Positions 1-7,583 of a DNA stretch of 16,240 nt are shown one piece after another. The notes beneath the pieces were generated by a model. The model searched no databases, had not been told where the DNA came from, and was given only the letters and a program-made list of their open reading frames with translations. This DNA is from CAZFHZ01 sp964519015 (GTDB taxonomy: Bacteria > Blakebacterota > Blakebacteria > Blakebacterales > CAYUVJ01): contig CAZFHZ010000073.1 in NCBI GenBank assembly GCA_964519015.1, positions 1 to 16,240 of the forward strand, in the 5' to 3' direction. The position numbers and the translations under genes were made by a program. Numbering within the stretch: position 1 is the first letter of the stretch; every line of letters starts with the position of its first letter.

Positions 1-9
1 CGTTCAGGG

Positions 10-555
10 TCAGTCATACTTGATAAGCTCGTACGGCAGTTCCACCGGCTGGTCGGTCAGCAGAGCCACCAGCACCTGCCAGAGGGTGTCGGCGGAAGGC
101 GGACAACCCGGGAGGTGGTAGTCGATCTTCACCACCTCATGGCAGGGGTAGACCTTGTCCAGCATGAGCGGGATCTCGGGGTCGTTGGGTGGCTCGCCGC
201 TCGGGTTGTACACCGTAGGGCCCTTCACGTAGGCTTCCTCCAGGCACTCCCGGATGGGCACGTTGTTGCGGAGGGCGGGGATCCCCCCCATGGTGGCGCA
301 GTCCCCCACTGAGATGAGGATGTCGCAGTGCTTGCGGAAATCGCGCAGGACCTCGACGTTCTCCTCATGAGTGCAGCCCCCCTCGATGAGTCCGATGGCG
401 CAGCGCCCGGTGAACTCCTTGAAGTCGTCGATCGGCGACTTGTCGAAGTCGACGAGTTCGACCAGCTGCAGGATCCGGTCATCAATGTCCAGCACGGACA
501 TGTGACATCCGAAGCAGCCGGCCAGCGAGGTGGTTGCGATCTTCGGCTTGGCCAT
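10..555 (-). CDS. hoxY: NAD-reducing [NiFe] hydrogenase small subunit HoxY
   Basis: Small subunit of a bidirectional cytoplasmic [NiFe] hydrogenase; it carries the proximal [4Fe-4S] cluster that links the Ni-Fe site in HoxH to the HoxFU diaphorase. The 181-residue protein has the short single-cluster form typical of HoxY: CFGCH at 14-18, GDC at 84-86 and LPGCPPS at 148-154, so C14, C17, C86 and C151 are the expected ligands, with no C-terminal medial or distal cluster domain. No Tat signal is present, which fits a soluble enzyme. I chose the ATG at 555 because a GAGGG ribosome site lies about 8 bases upstream. A GTG at 570 would give a 4-bp GTGA overlap with hoxU but has a weak ribosome site. 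It follows hoxU by 11 bases. Only nine bases remain to the left edge, so hoxH is not seen. Recognition is firm; the start is less so. Confidence 0.93.
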   Translation of the reverse strand: MAKPKIATTSLAGCFGCHMSVLDIDDRILQLVELVDFDKSPIDDFKEFTGRCAIGLIEGGCTHEENVEVLRDFRKHCDILISVGDCATMGGIPALRNNVPIRECLEEAYVKGPTVYNPSGEPPNDPEIPLMLDKVYPCHEVVKIDYHLPGCPPSADTLWQVLVALLTDQPVELPYELIKYD

Positions 556-566
556 GGCGTCTGCCC

Positions 567-1286
567 TCACTTTCCGGAGTCGGCCCGGCGGGCTTCGATA
601 TCAGAGCCGATCGGCTCGTGGTCGTACAACCTCTTCCCGATCGGGACCTGGTAGCCCACCCGCTTCTTCAGGAGCGCGCCGACCGGACAGATACCGACTG
701 CCTCGTCGGTGACGTCGAGGTCGGTCGCCTTCAACCGCGCTTCGCTGTTGGCCGCCAGCCGCTTGTGGGGCCCACGCCCCACGAACCCGAAGACGTGCTT
801 GCCGTCCAGGTCACGTGAGGCCCGCACACACCGCGCGCAGAGGATGCAGCGGTTATGGTCGATCATCACATCGGGATGCGAGGCGTCCACCTCGCGTTCC
901 GGCCACAGGTAGGGGTAGCGCGGGGCGGTGATGCCCAGCCGGTACGCCATGGCCTGCAGCTCGCAGTTGCCGCTCTTCTCGCAGAACATGCAGAAGTGGT
1001 TGCCCTCCACGAAGAGCAGCTCGATCAGAATCCGGCGGAACTCACGCAGGGTCTCCGTGTCGTTTTCCACCACCATCCCATCCCCCGCCGGCTGGGTGCA
1101 GGCGGAGGCGGGACGGCCGTTGACCATGACCGTGCAGACCCGGCAGCTCCCGAACGGCTCGAGACCCGGCTTGTGACAGAGGCGCGGGATGTAGATACCG
1201 GCCTCGTCGGCCGCTTCGATGATCATCTGGCCCGGTACGGCCGTGACCTCGATGCCGTCGATCGTGAAGGTGATCTTCTCGGGCAT
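567..1286 (-). CDS. hoxU: NAD-reducing hydrogenase diaphorase subunit HoxU
   Basis: Electron-transfer subunit between HoxF and HoxY, homologous to the N-terminal part of complex I NuoG. The 239 residues show a ferredoxin-type [2Fe-2S] site (C37, C48, C51, C63), then the His-Cys3 [4Fe-4S] site in the hydrogenase-style form GNHFCMFCEKSGNC (H97, C99, C102, C108), where His and the first Cys are one residue apart rather than three as in NuoG. A further [4Fe-4S] site follows at CILCARC (C147, C150, C153) with C200 in GICPVG. There is no molybdopterin-like C-terminal extension, so this is HoxU rather than NuoG or a formate dehydrogenase alpha chain. The open frame extends upstream to 1415, but MPEK at 1286 is chosen because the family starts here and a GGGGAGGAG ribosome site sits just ahead. 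It lies 16 bases after hoxF. Confidence 0.94.
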   Translation of the reverse strand: MPEKITFTIDGIEVTAVPGQMIIEAADEAGIYIPRLCHKPGLEPFGSCRVCTVMVNGRPASACTQPAGDGMVVENDTETLREFRRILIELLFVEGNHFCMFCEKSGNCELQAMAYRLGITAPRYPYLWPEREVDASHPDVMIDHNRCILCARCVRASRDLDGKHVFGFVGRGPHKRLAANSEARLKATDLDVTDEAVGICPVGALLKKRVGYQVPIGKRLYDHEPIGSDIEARRADSGK

Positions 1287-1302
1287 CACGGATGCTCCTC
1301 CC

Positions 1303-3123
1303 CTAGTGGGTGTGAACCGAGGGCCGACCGGCGATGGTCGTCGCGGGTTCCAGAGCTGCGTCCAGGTCGAAGGAGCGGCTGAAGCCGTCCGGATCGGCCT
1401 GGATGAGTCCTTCATAGAGCGGGCGGAAGGATTTCAGCGACGTAATCACCGGGTTGGAGGAAGTCTGGCCCAGTCCGCAGCGGCTGCAGGCCTTCATGAC
1501 CCGGCTCAGCTCCTCTATCTTCTCCAGGTCCCCCGGTTCTCCCCGGCCTTTCATCAGCTTCTCCAGCGCGTGCTTTAGGGTGGTGTTTCCGGCCCGGCAG
1601 GGGGTGCAATAGCCGCATGACTCATCCTCGAAGAACTCCATGAAGGCGTGCGCCACCTCCAGGATGTTCCGCCCGGGTCCGAGGACGATGATCGATCCAC
1701 CGGTGGCCAGGTCTTCGAAGCCTATGATGCGATCATAACCGTCGGGTCCGAGCATCTGGCCGGCCGGTCCGCTCACCTGGACGGCGATGGCATCGTCCGC
1801 GCCGGCCAGGTGGAGCACCTCGCGCAGGGTGATGCCGAAGGGGACCTCGAAGACGCCGGGACGACGGCAGTCCCCCGAGATGCTGAGCAGCTTGGTCCCC
1901 GAGCTCTGGGCCGTACCCAGCTCGGAGAAGGAAGCCGGTCCCTCTTCCAGCACCTTGGCGACACAGCAATACGTCTCGACGTTGTTGACCACGGTGGGAT
2001 AGCCCAGGTAGCCCTTCTGGGCCGGGAAGGGGGGTCGGGTCTTCGGATCACCCCGCAGACCCTCGCAGGAGCTGATCATGGCGGTCTCCTCGCCGCACAC
2101 GTACGCTCCCGCCCCCATCTGGATTCGGATCTCGAAGTTGAAGAAACTGTTCCCCCCGCCGCAGATCGATTCGCCGAGCAGACCGTCGTTGCGCCGCTTC
2201 TGCAGCACCGCCTCCAGGTACTCCCGCAGGTAGGCGTATTCGCCCCGCAGGTAGAGGATCCCCTCCTCGGCGCCGATCGCGTAGCCGGCGACGGTCATAC
2301 CGGCGAAGAGACGGTCGGGGAGCTCGGTCAGGATGACCCGGTCCTTGAACGTCCCAGGCTCTCCTTCGTCCGCGTTGCAGAGTACGTATTTCTTCTCCCC
2401 TTCCGCGGAGCGGGTAAACTCCCACTTCAGCCCAGTCGGGAAGCCGGCTCCGCCGCGACCGAGCAGCCGGGAAGTCTTGACCGCTCGGATCACCTCAGCC
2501 GGGCTCAGGCCCAGAGCCTTACGGATTGCCTCCCCCCGGTTCATCGGGCTGAAGATGATCGGGCCCTGTTTGTGGATGTTGTTGTTCACCATCGACTGGA
2601 TGAGGTCATGGGCGTTGTTGCCGTCACCCAGCTTGGTGACCAACCGGCGAGGGTCGCCATGCTCCCGCAGACCTTGCACGATGCTCCGGACCTTGTCGGT
2701 GGAGAGCTCGGTGAAGACTACCTCGTTGATCAGGGCGGCGGGGGCCTGGTCGCTCATCCCGATGCAGGCGGTGGTCTCCAGGGTGATCCGACCGTCCGGG
2801 GTAGTCTCACCCAGTTTGATCCCCAGTTCCTCGCAGAAGAGGGCGGCGATCCGGTCGAACCCGTGCATGCGGTCGACGATGTCGTTGCATAGCCGGATGA
2901 CGATCTTCCCCTTCGGCTCCTGACTCAGGAAGGTATAGAAGGAGACGAAGCTCTCGACTTCGACCCGGGGCACGGAGAGTTCCCGGGCGATGACGGTGAT
3001 CGCCTTGGTCGGCACATAGCCGTACTCCGCCTGGACATCGTTCATTATGGCCATCAGGCAGGTGCGGTCCCGGCCGTACTGTTCGCAGATCGCGGTGGCG
3101 GTCGTTCCAATGGTCTCACTCAT
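1303..3123 (-). CDS. hoxF: NAD-reducing hydrogenase diaphorase subunit HoxF (NuoE-NuoF fusion)
   Basis: NADH-oxidising (or NAD-reducing) subunit of the Hox hydrogenase. The 606 residues fuse a NuoE-like domain (about 1-160) to a NuoF-like domain (about 190-575). The NuoF part has the FMN/NADH glycine-rich loop GRGGAGFPTG (222-231), the acidic NADEGEPGTFKDR stretch (250-262), GAYVCGEE (339-346), and the [4Fe-4S] ligands ESCGYCTPC (C503, C506, C509) plus C549 in SRCGLG. In the NuoE part only two of the four canonical [2Fe-2S] cysteines are visible: C79 and C120. The partner positions are D84 and S124, so an N1a-type cluster is unlikely. The fused architecture and the following hoxU and hoxY separate it from complex I NuoEF. 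The ATG at 3123 has a GAGG ribosome site about 8 bases upstream. It is the first gene of the operon and probably has its own promoter in the 210-bp gap upstream. Confidence 0.94.
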   Translation of the reverse strand: MSETIGTTATAICEQYGRDRTCLMAIMNDVQAEYGYVPTKAITVIARELSVPRVEVESFVSFYTFLSQEPKGKIVIRLCNDIVDRMHGFDRIAALFCEELGIKLGETTPDGRITLETTACIGMSDQAPAALINEVVFTELSTDKVRSIVQGLREHGDPRRLVTKLGDGNNAHDLIQSMVNNNIHKQGPIIFSPMNRGEAIRKALGLSPAEVIRAVKTSRLLGRGGAGFPTGLKWEFTRSAEGEKKYVLCNADEGEPGTFKDRVILTELPDRLFAGMTVAGYAIGAEEGILYLRGEYAYLREYLEAVLQKRRNDGLLGESICGGGNSFFNFEIRIQMGAGAYVCGEETAMISSCEGLRGDPKTRPPFPAQKGYLGYPTVVNNVETYCCVAKVLEEGPASFSELGTAQSSGTKLLSISGDCRRPGVFEVPFGITLREVLHLAGADDAIAVQVSGPAGQMLGPDGYDRIIGFEDLATGGSIIVLGPGRNILEVAHAFMEFFEDESCGYCTPCRAGNTTLKHALEKLMKGRGEPGDLEKIEELSRVMKACSRCGLGQTSSNPVITSLKSFRPLYEGLIQADPDGFSRSFDLDAALEPATTIAGRPSVHTH

Positions 3124-3233
3124 CGATAACCTCGAATGGGGCTCGAGTAGTTCACGGGACTACCCTCTTCCGGTCCGGCTCAACGGGAAACGCAGCATCA
3201 GTTGGGCCGGGCGGACAATGACCTTAGGAGATC

Positions 3234-3251
3234 AAGTGATATATTTCACAT
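3234..3251 (-). promoter_or_regulatory. CRP/FNR-type palindrome upstream of hoxF
   Basis: On the minus strand the sequence reads TGTGA-AATATA-TCACT (3250 to 3235), a near-perfect inverted repeat with a 6-base spacer. It matches the layout of CRP/FNR-superfamily sites (TGTGA-N6-TCACA) with one mismatch. It sits in an AT-rich island in otherwise GC-rich DNA, centred about 119 bases before the hoxF ATG. No regulator gene is in the window. I could not place a convincing -10/-35 pair, so whether it would activate or repress is open. Confidence 0.45.
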
Positions 3252-3296
3252 TAGACTGAAGATAGAATACCCCTCAGGCCGGAATCAGGGGAGCGG

Positions 3297-3319
3297 AAAA
3301 TCCGAGTCGTCCGGTCGGA
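3297..3319 (-). terminator. Weak candidate terminator after gltS
   Basis: Starting 14 bases after the gltS stop, the minus strand has TCCGA, a 9-base loop, TCGGA, then TTTT. The stem is only 5 bp and the T run only four, so this is a weak intrinsic-terminator candidate. It would separate gltS from the hox promoter region. Confidence 0.25.
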
Positions 3320-3333
3320 GGAAACTTATCCCT

Positions 3334-4722
3334 TCAGCGCCACCGGGGATGGATCCAGCCGGACAGGGCGGCGATCCCGAGCATGCCCACGATCGAGAGG
3401 AAACCGGCCAGGAAGGGGATACCGATCCCGAAACTGGCGATCAGGATAGGCGCCGAGGCGGTGATGAAACCGCCGCCCAGCATCGGTTCGTAGATGATCT
3501 GTTTGAAACCGAACGACTCGGCGGCCGGAGTCTTGAACTCGGGGTCCGCCACCCGCAGCAGGAGCAGGCCCATCGCGGTCACCCCGGTCTGCATGCCGTA
3601 CTCGGTGATCGCCCGTTCGAACCAGGCGTCGGGCAGCATGCGCGGAGCGAGGAACCAGGTGGCGAACACCACCCAGACGATCCCGACCAGCATCAGGATC
3701 ATGAACGGCCAGAAGTAGGCGAGGAAGACGTCCAGCTTGATGGCCGCAATGGCGGAGACCACCAGGAGGTCGAGCGCCGTTCCCAGGATGCGGTCGAACG
3801 TCTTACGGTCGAAATAGCGGGCCACACCGGTACGGGCGGCCGCGAGCTGAACCACCAGGCCGCCCAGCATGGCCAGCGGGAAGAGCGGGAAGCTCTTGAA
3901 CAGATCGGGTTCCATCCCCGCGCTCAGGCTCTTGATGCCCTGGAGCAGGTACCAGCCGATCAGGATCGCCACCCCCACGAAGGCCCCGTGGAAGGCCAGC
4001 GGCTCCAACGCGTCGGGGGATATGGTAAGCATGCTCCCCGCTTTCCGCTTCTCTTCCGGCACCAGCCCGGAGACGACCTCCTCAGGGAGCTGGTCGGGTG
4101 ACTGAATGATCTTGGTGTAGCCGCGCCGGGCGGCCAGGTTGATGAGCACCATGCCGATCACGACCGCGCAGAAGATCCCGACCGTGGCCGACATCAGTCC
4201 CAGGTCGGAGCCCGCCTCGAAACCGAGCTGGGTGAAGGCCTCCCTCATACCCGCGGCCGTCCCGTGCCCGCCGGAGAAACCGATCTCGAGCAGGCAACCG
4301 AAGAACTTCGGTACCCCGAAAAGTGGCGTGAGCAACAGCACGGAGATCCCGATCCCCACCATGTACTGGCCCATACCGACCATCCAGCCGTAGCAGAGCT
4401 GCGGTCCCCCTTCCCGCCAGATGACCTTGAGCGAGGGGATAGACACCCCGAGGAAGAGACAGGCGAAGACGACGTTGATGAGCACGCTGGGCATCGCCCC
4501 CCAGGTACGCAGCAGGTCGGTCGGGATGATCGTCACCCCCACCCCCCCCAGCAGGTAGGGTCCCAGGCCCAGGCCGATGAACCCCCCGATGATCGACGCG
4601 GGCAGGAAGATGCGCTGGAAGAGGCGGATCTTCGCCCGCAGCAGCTTCCCGGCCAGCAGCAGGACGGTGAGCCAGCCCAGGGCGAGCATGAGCGCGGTGA
4701 GCTGGTCGACGGTGAACGCCAT
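3334..4722 (-). CDS. gltS: Sodium:glutamate symporter family protein (GltS/ESS)
   Basis: Inner-membrane secondary transporter of the ESS family, which couples sodium entry to uptake of glutamate or a related acidic compound. The 462 residues are mostly hydrophobic, with roughly ten or more membrane segments. Family marks are the re-entrant-loop motif FSGGHGTAAGM (149-159) in the first half and GVTAMGLLLLRVADPE (380-395) in the second half, consistent with the inverted two-domain layout of GltS. A polar loop at about 199-235 separates the halves. E. coli GltS is about 400 residues, so this one is longer, mainly in loops and near the C-terminus. The ATG at 4722 has a GAGGAGAGG ribosome site a few bases upstream. 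It is flanked by 164 bp and 210 bp of non-coding DNA and is probably its own unit. Substrate specificity is inferred from family only. Confidence 0.85.
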   Translation of the reverse strand: MAFTVDQLTALMLALGWLTVLLLAGKLLRAKIRLFQRIFLPASIIGGFIGLGLGPYLLGGVGVTIIPTDLLRTWGAMPSVLINVVFACLFLGVSIPSLKVIWREGGPQLCYGWMVGMGQYMVGIGISVLLLTPLFGVPKFFGCLLEIGFSGGHGTAAGMREAFTQLGFEAGSDLGLMSATVGIFCAVVIGMVLINLAARRGYTKIIQSPDQLPEEVVSGLVPEEKRKAGSMLTISPDALEPLAFHGAFVGVAILIGWYLLQGIKSLSAGMEPDLFKSFPLFPLAMLGGLVVQLAAARTGVARYFDRKTFDRILGTALDLLVVSAIAAIKLDVFLAYFWPFMILMLVGIVWVVFATWFLAPRMLPDAWFERAITEYGMQTGVTAMGLLLLRVADPEFKTPAAESFGFKQIIYEPMLGGGFITASAPILIASFGIGIPFLAGFLSIVGMLGIAALSGWIHPRWR

Positions 4723-4886
4723 GGCCCTCTCCTCAGTTCGTCGGCGGCGTTGGGGACGAGGTGCAGCAGTCCGACGACATCCTATCCGTCTCGACCGGCC
4801 TCTGCCAGGCCCTCCCGGAGTGGCTGCGCCGTGCCTGGAGGACTACCTCACTCCCCTGGTGTCCATTCAGGGCGGCCGGGAGAGGA
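4723..4886. other. 164-bp gap between the glycosylase gene and gltS
   Basis: No credible gene is seen. The minus strand holds a weak promoter-like pair for gltS: CTGGCA, an 18-base spacer, then TAGGAT, each four of six matches to the sigma-70 consensus. An imperfect CCAGGC/GCCTGG pairing with a long loop is also present but has no T run. I would not call either a real site on sequence alone. Confidence 0.3.
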
Positions 4887-5501
4887 TCAGCGGGAGAGGA
4901 AGGGACTGCCGCGCAGTACGAATCGGGCTCGCCGGGACATAGCCTGCCGGACACCGATGCGAGGGGTGCGGACCACGGCGGTGTCGGCGAGCACCCCGGT
5001 ACCGCGGGCGATCCAGAGCTCGGGACCGGTCAGGAGGGACCCGTTCAACCGGCGGTCGACCTCGAGCGCCCGGGTCAGGCGGGCCGGGCCGCTGCAGAGC
5101 AGGCGGGGACGGATCCCCCCGCTCTCCTCGCGCACCGCAGGGCCCCGTAACCGGGCCATCACCTCCAGTCCAACCAGTGGTTCCAGGGCCCGCAGCAGGA
5201 CCGCTCCGGCCACCCCCGGCTCCTCACAGACCACGTTCAGACAGTGGTGCATACCATAGGTGAAGTAGACATAGGCCCGGCCGGGCGGACCGTACATGAC
5301 CTCGGATCGGGGAGTGCGGCGACGGGCATGGCTGGCCGGGTCGCCGGGACCGAAATAGGCCTCCGTCTCCACGATCCGGCCGGCCAGCAGAGTGCCGTCG
5401 GACAGGCGGCGCCAGAGCTCGCGGCCGAGCAGGTCGCGGGCGACCTCGGCGGTCCCCCGCCGGTAAAAGGAGAGCGGCAGCGGCCGCGGAGGTCTCCTCA
5501 C
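4887..5501 (-). CDS. DNA-3-methyladenine glycosylase, AAG/MPG family
   Basis: Monofunctional base excision repair glycosylase that removes alkylated purines such as 3-methyladenine and deaminated purines, leaving an abasic site. The 204 residues align by eye with human AAG: VETEAY (44-49) gives catalytic E47 and Y49, SHA gives H58, YVYFTYGMHHCLN (77-89) gives pocket Y79, intercalating Y82 and N89, and PRIGV is at 180-184. Length is usual for bacterial AAG proteins, with no added domain. The start is a GTG at 5501 that overlaps the ligA stop in a 4-bp GTGA junction, with only a poor ribosome site, so translation is probably coupled to ligA. Placing it directly after DNA ligase puts two base excision repair steps in one transcript. 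It is not the AlkA (HhH) type of glycosylase. Confidence 0.93.
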   Translation of the reverse strand: MRRPPRPLPLSFYRRGTAEVARDLLGRELWRRLSDGTLLAGRIVETEAYFGPGDPASHARRRTPRSEVMYGPPGRAYVYFTYGMHHCLNVVCEEPGVAGAVLLRALEPLVGLEVMARLRGPAVREESGGIRPRLLCSGPARLTRALEVDRRLNGSLLTGPELWIARGTGVLADTAVVRTPRIGVRQAMSRRARFVLRGSPFLSR

Positions 5502-7570
5502 GGAGTCTCGATCAGTTTCAGGAAGGCCGCCTCGTCCAGGACCGTCACCCCGAGCTGGCGCGCCTTTTCCAGCTTACTCCCCGCGCCGGGACCGGCCACC
5601 AGGTAGTCGGTGCGTCCGGAGACCGAGCCGGTGGCCTTCCCCCCCAGGGACTCGACCCGCCGCTGCGCCTGGTCGCGGGTTAGGCGGACGAGTTCACCGG
5701 TGAAGACGAAGGTCTTCCCGGAGAGGTCGGGACCCGCCGCCGGAGAGGGAGCCGCTCCGGCCCCAGTCGGCGCCGGGAGCACGCCGTGGGTGAGCAGGCG
5801 CTTCACCAGGCGGCGGTTCTCTACCCGGCTGAAGAAGGCCTCGACCTGGGCGGCCACCTCGGGTCCGACCTCGTGGATCTCCTCCAGACGCGTCCGGTCG
5901 GCCGCCATGACCGCCTCGAGCGAACCGAGCGAACGGGCGAGCACCCGGGCCACGTGGGTGCCCACCTGCCGGATCCCCAGGGCGACCAGGAAACGTTCGA
6001 GCCCGGCCTGTTTGGATCGCACCAGCGCCTCCACCAGGTTGCGGGCACTCTTGTCGGCCATGCGCTCCAAGCCGGCCAGGGTGGGTACGTCCAGCTCGTA
6101 GAGGTCGGCCGGGTCTCGGACCAGCCCCCGCTCCACCAGCTGTTCGACCAGCTTAGTGCCCAGCCCGTCCACATCGAGCGCATCGCGCGAGCCCCAGTGC
6201 AGCAGGCGCTCCTTGATCTGGGCGGGGCAGGCCAGGTTGAGGCAGCGGACGACCACCTCCCCTTCGGGACGCACCACTTTCGAACCGCAGACCGGACAGC
6301 ACTCGGGGAAGCGGAAGATCCGGGTGCCCGCGGGCCGCTGCTCGAGCACGACTTTGACCACTTTGGGGATCACATCCCCCGCCCGCTGGATGATGACCGT
6401 GTCCCCCACCCGGACATCCTTCCGTTCGAGCTCGTCCTCGTTGTGCAGGGTGGCGCGGCTCACGGTCACTCCCCCCACCTCGACCGGTTCCAGCTCGGCG
6501 GTGGGGGTGAGGGCGCCGGTGCGTCCGACCGAGATGAGGATGGCGCGCACGCGGGTGGTGGCCTGCCGGGAGGGGAACTTGAAGGCCACCGCCCAGCGGG
6601 GGGAGCGGCTGACCTGGCCGAGTCGCTCCTGCAGTTCGAAGCGGTCCACCTTGATCACCACCCCGTCCATCTCGTACGGCTGCTGGTCCCGCTCGTCCAG
6701 CAGCCGGGCCTGGAAGGCCTCGATCTCCTCCAGCTCCTCGCTCACCATCCAGCTCTCGGCGACCGAGAAGCCCCAGCCCCCCAGGGTGCGCAGCACCTCG
6801 CTGTGCCGGTCGGGAGCCCCTTCGGCCGGCTCCAGCCGGCCGATACCGTAGGCGTAGAAGAGGAGGGGTCGGGCGGCGGTGATGCGGGGGTCGAGCTGGC
6901 GCAGCGAACCGGCGGCCGAGTTACGGGGATTGGCGAAGAGGGGCTCCCCCTGCTCGGCCCGGCGCCGGTTGAGGGCTTCGAAATCGGCCCGCCGCATGAT
7001 CACTTCTCCCCGCACCTCGAGCCGCTTGGGGACCGGCCGGGCGCCCTTCTCATGGGGGGCCGGGCGCAGGGGGACGTTCCGGATGGTGCGCACGTTCGGG
7101 GTGATGTCCTCCCCCTTCACACCATCTCCCCGGGTGGCGCCGACGCGCAGGCTTCCCCCCTCGTAGACCAGTTCCACGGCCGCCCCGTCGAACTTCGGCT
7201 CGGCCACCAGTTCGATCGTCTCATTCTCCGCCAGACCGAGCCCGCGGAGCACCCGGGCGTGCCACTCGCGCAACCCGCCCGGGTCCATGACGTTGGCCAG
7301 GCTGAGCATGGGGAGCACGTGCCGGTAGGAATGGAACTCCGGGCTGGGGGCCGCCCCGACCCGCCGGGTCGGGCTGTCGGGATCGACCAGGTCGGGCCAG
7401 GCCTCCTCCAGCTCGGCCAGCCGCCGCATCAGGCGGTCGTACTCGGCGTCGGTGATGACGGGATCGTCCCGGACGTAGTAACGCCAGTTGTGTTCCCGGA
7501 GGGTGGCGCGGAGCCGCTCGATCTCCTCGGCGGCCTCCCGCCGTCCCTGGCCGGCGTCCGGTTTGCTCAT
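5498..7570 (-). CDS. ligA: NAD-dependent DNA ligase LigA
   Basis: Seals nicks in duplex DNA in replication and repair, using NAD+ to adenylate an active-site lysine. The 690 residues show the full bacterial order: the Ia domain with YYVRDDPVITDAEYD (31-45) for NMN binding; the adenylation domain with KFDG (126-129, K126 the nucleophile) and later motifs such as ANPRNSAAGSLRQLD (213-227); the OB fold; a Cys4 zinc finger (C425, C428, C443, C448); helix-hairpin-helix repeats (about 465-590); and a C-terminal BRCT domain (about 613-690). A Pro/Ala-rich linker at about 599-613 precedes the BRCT. The open frame runs up to 7702, but homology supports the ATG at 7570, 13 bases after the chaN-like stop. 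The ribosome site there is weak, suggesting coupling to the gene before it. All expected catalytic parts are present. Confidence 0.97.
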   Translation of the reverse strand: MSKPDAGQGRREAAEEIERLRATLREHNWRYYVRDDPVITDAEYDRLMRRLAELEEAWPDLVDPDSPTRRVGAAPSPEFHSYRHVLPMLSLANVMDPGGLREWHARVLRGLGLAENETIELVAEPKFDGAAVELVYEGGSLRVGATRGDGVKGEDITPNVRTIRNVPLRPAPHEKGARPVPKRLEVRGEVIMRRADFEALNRRRAEQGEPLFANPRNSAAGSLRQLDPRITAARPLLFYAYGIGRLEPAEGAPDRHSEVLRTLGGWGFSVAESWMVSEELEEIEAFQARLLDERDQQPYEMDGVVIKVDRFELQERLGQVSRSPRWAVAFKFPSRQATTRVRAILISVGRTGALTPTAELEPVEVGGVTVSRATLHNEDELERKDVRVGDTVIIQRAGDVIPKVVKVVLEQRPAGTRIFRFPECCPVCGSKVVRPEGEVVVRCLNLACPAQIKERLLHWGSRDALDVDGLGTKLVEQLVERGLVRDPADLYELDVPTLAGLERMADKSARNLVEALVRSKQAGLERFLVALGIRQVGTHVARVLARSLGSLEAVMAADRTRLEEIHEVGPEVAAQVEAFFSRVENRRLVKRLLTHGVLPAPTGAGAAPSPAAGPDLSGKTFVFTGELVRLTRDQAQRRVESLGGKATGSVSGRTDYLVAGPGAGSKLEKARQLGVTVLDEAAFLKLIETP

Positions 7571-7583
7571 GGGGTCGGTCCCG

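Noticed and set aside
1287..1415. N-terminal extension of HoxU
   Set aside because: It overlaps the hoxF C-terminus, matches no family sequence, and the ATG at 1286 has a strong ribosome site.
1648..2892. 414-codon plus-strand open frame opposite hoxF
   Set aside because: It is antisense to a firmly identified gene, has no recognisable domain and is of the kind expected from third-position GC bias.
3202..5259. Two long plus-strand open frames opposite gltS and the glycosylase gene
   Set aside because: Their predicted proteins are low-complexity, rich in Arg, Gly, His and Pro, and lack a credible ribosome site; the minus strand encodes clear homologues.
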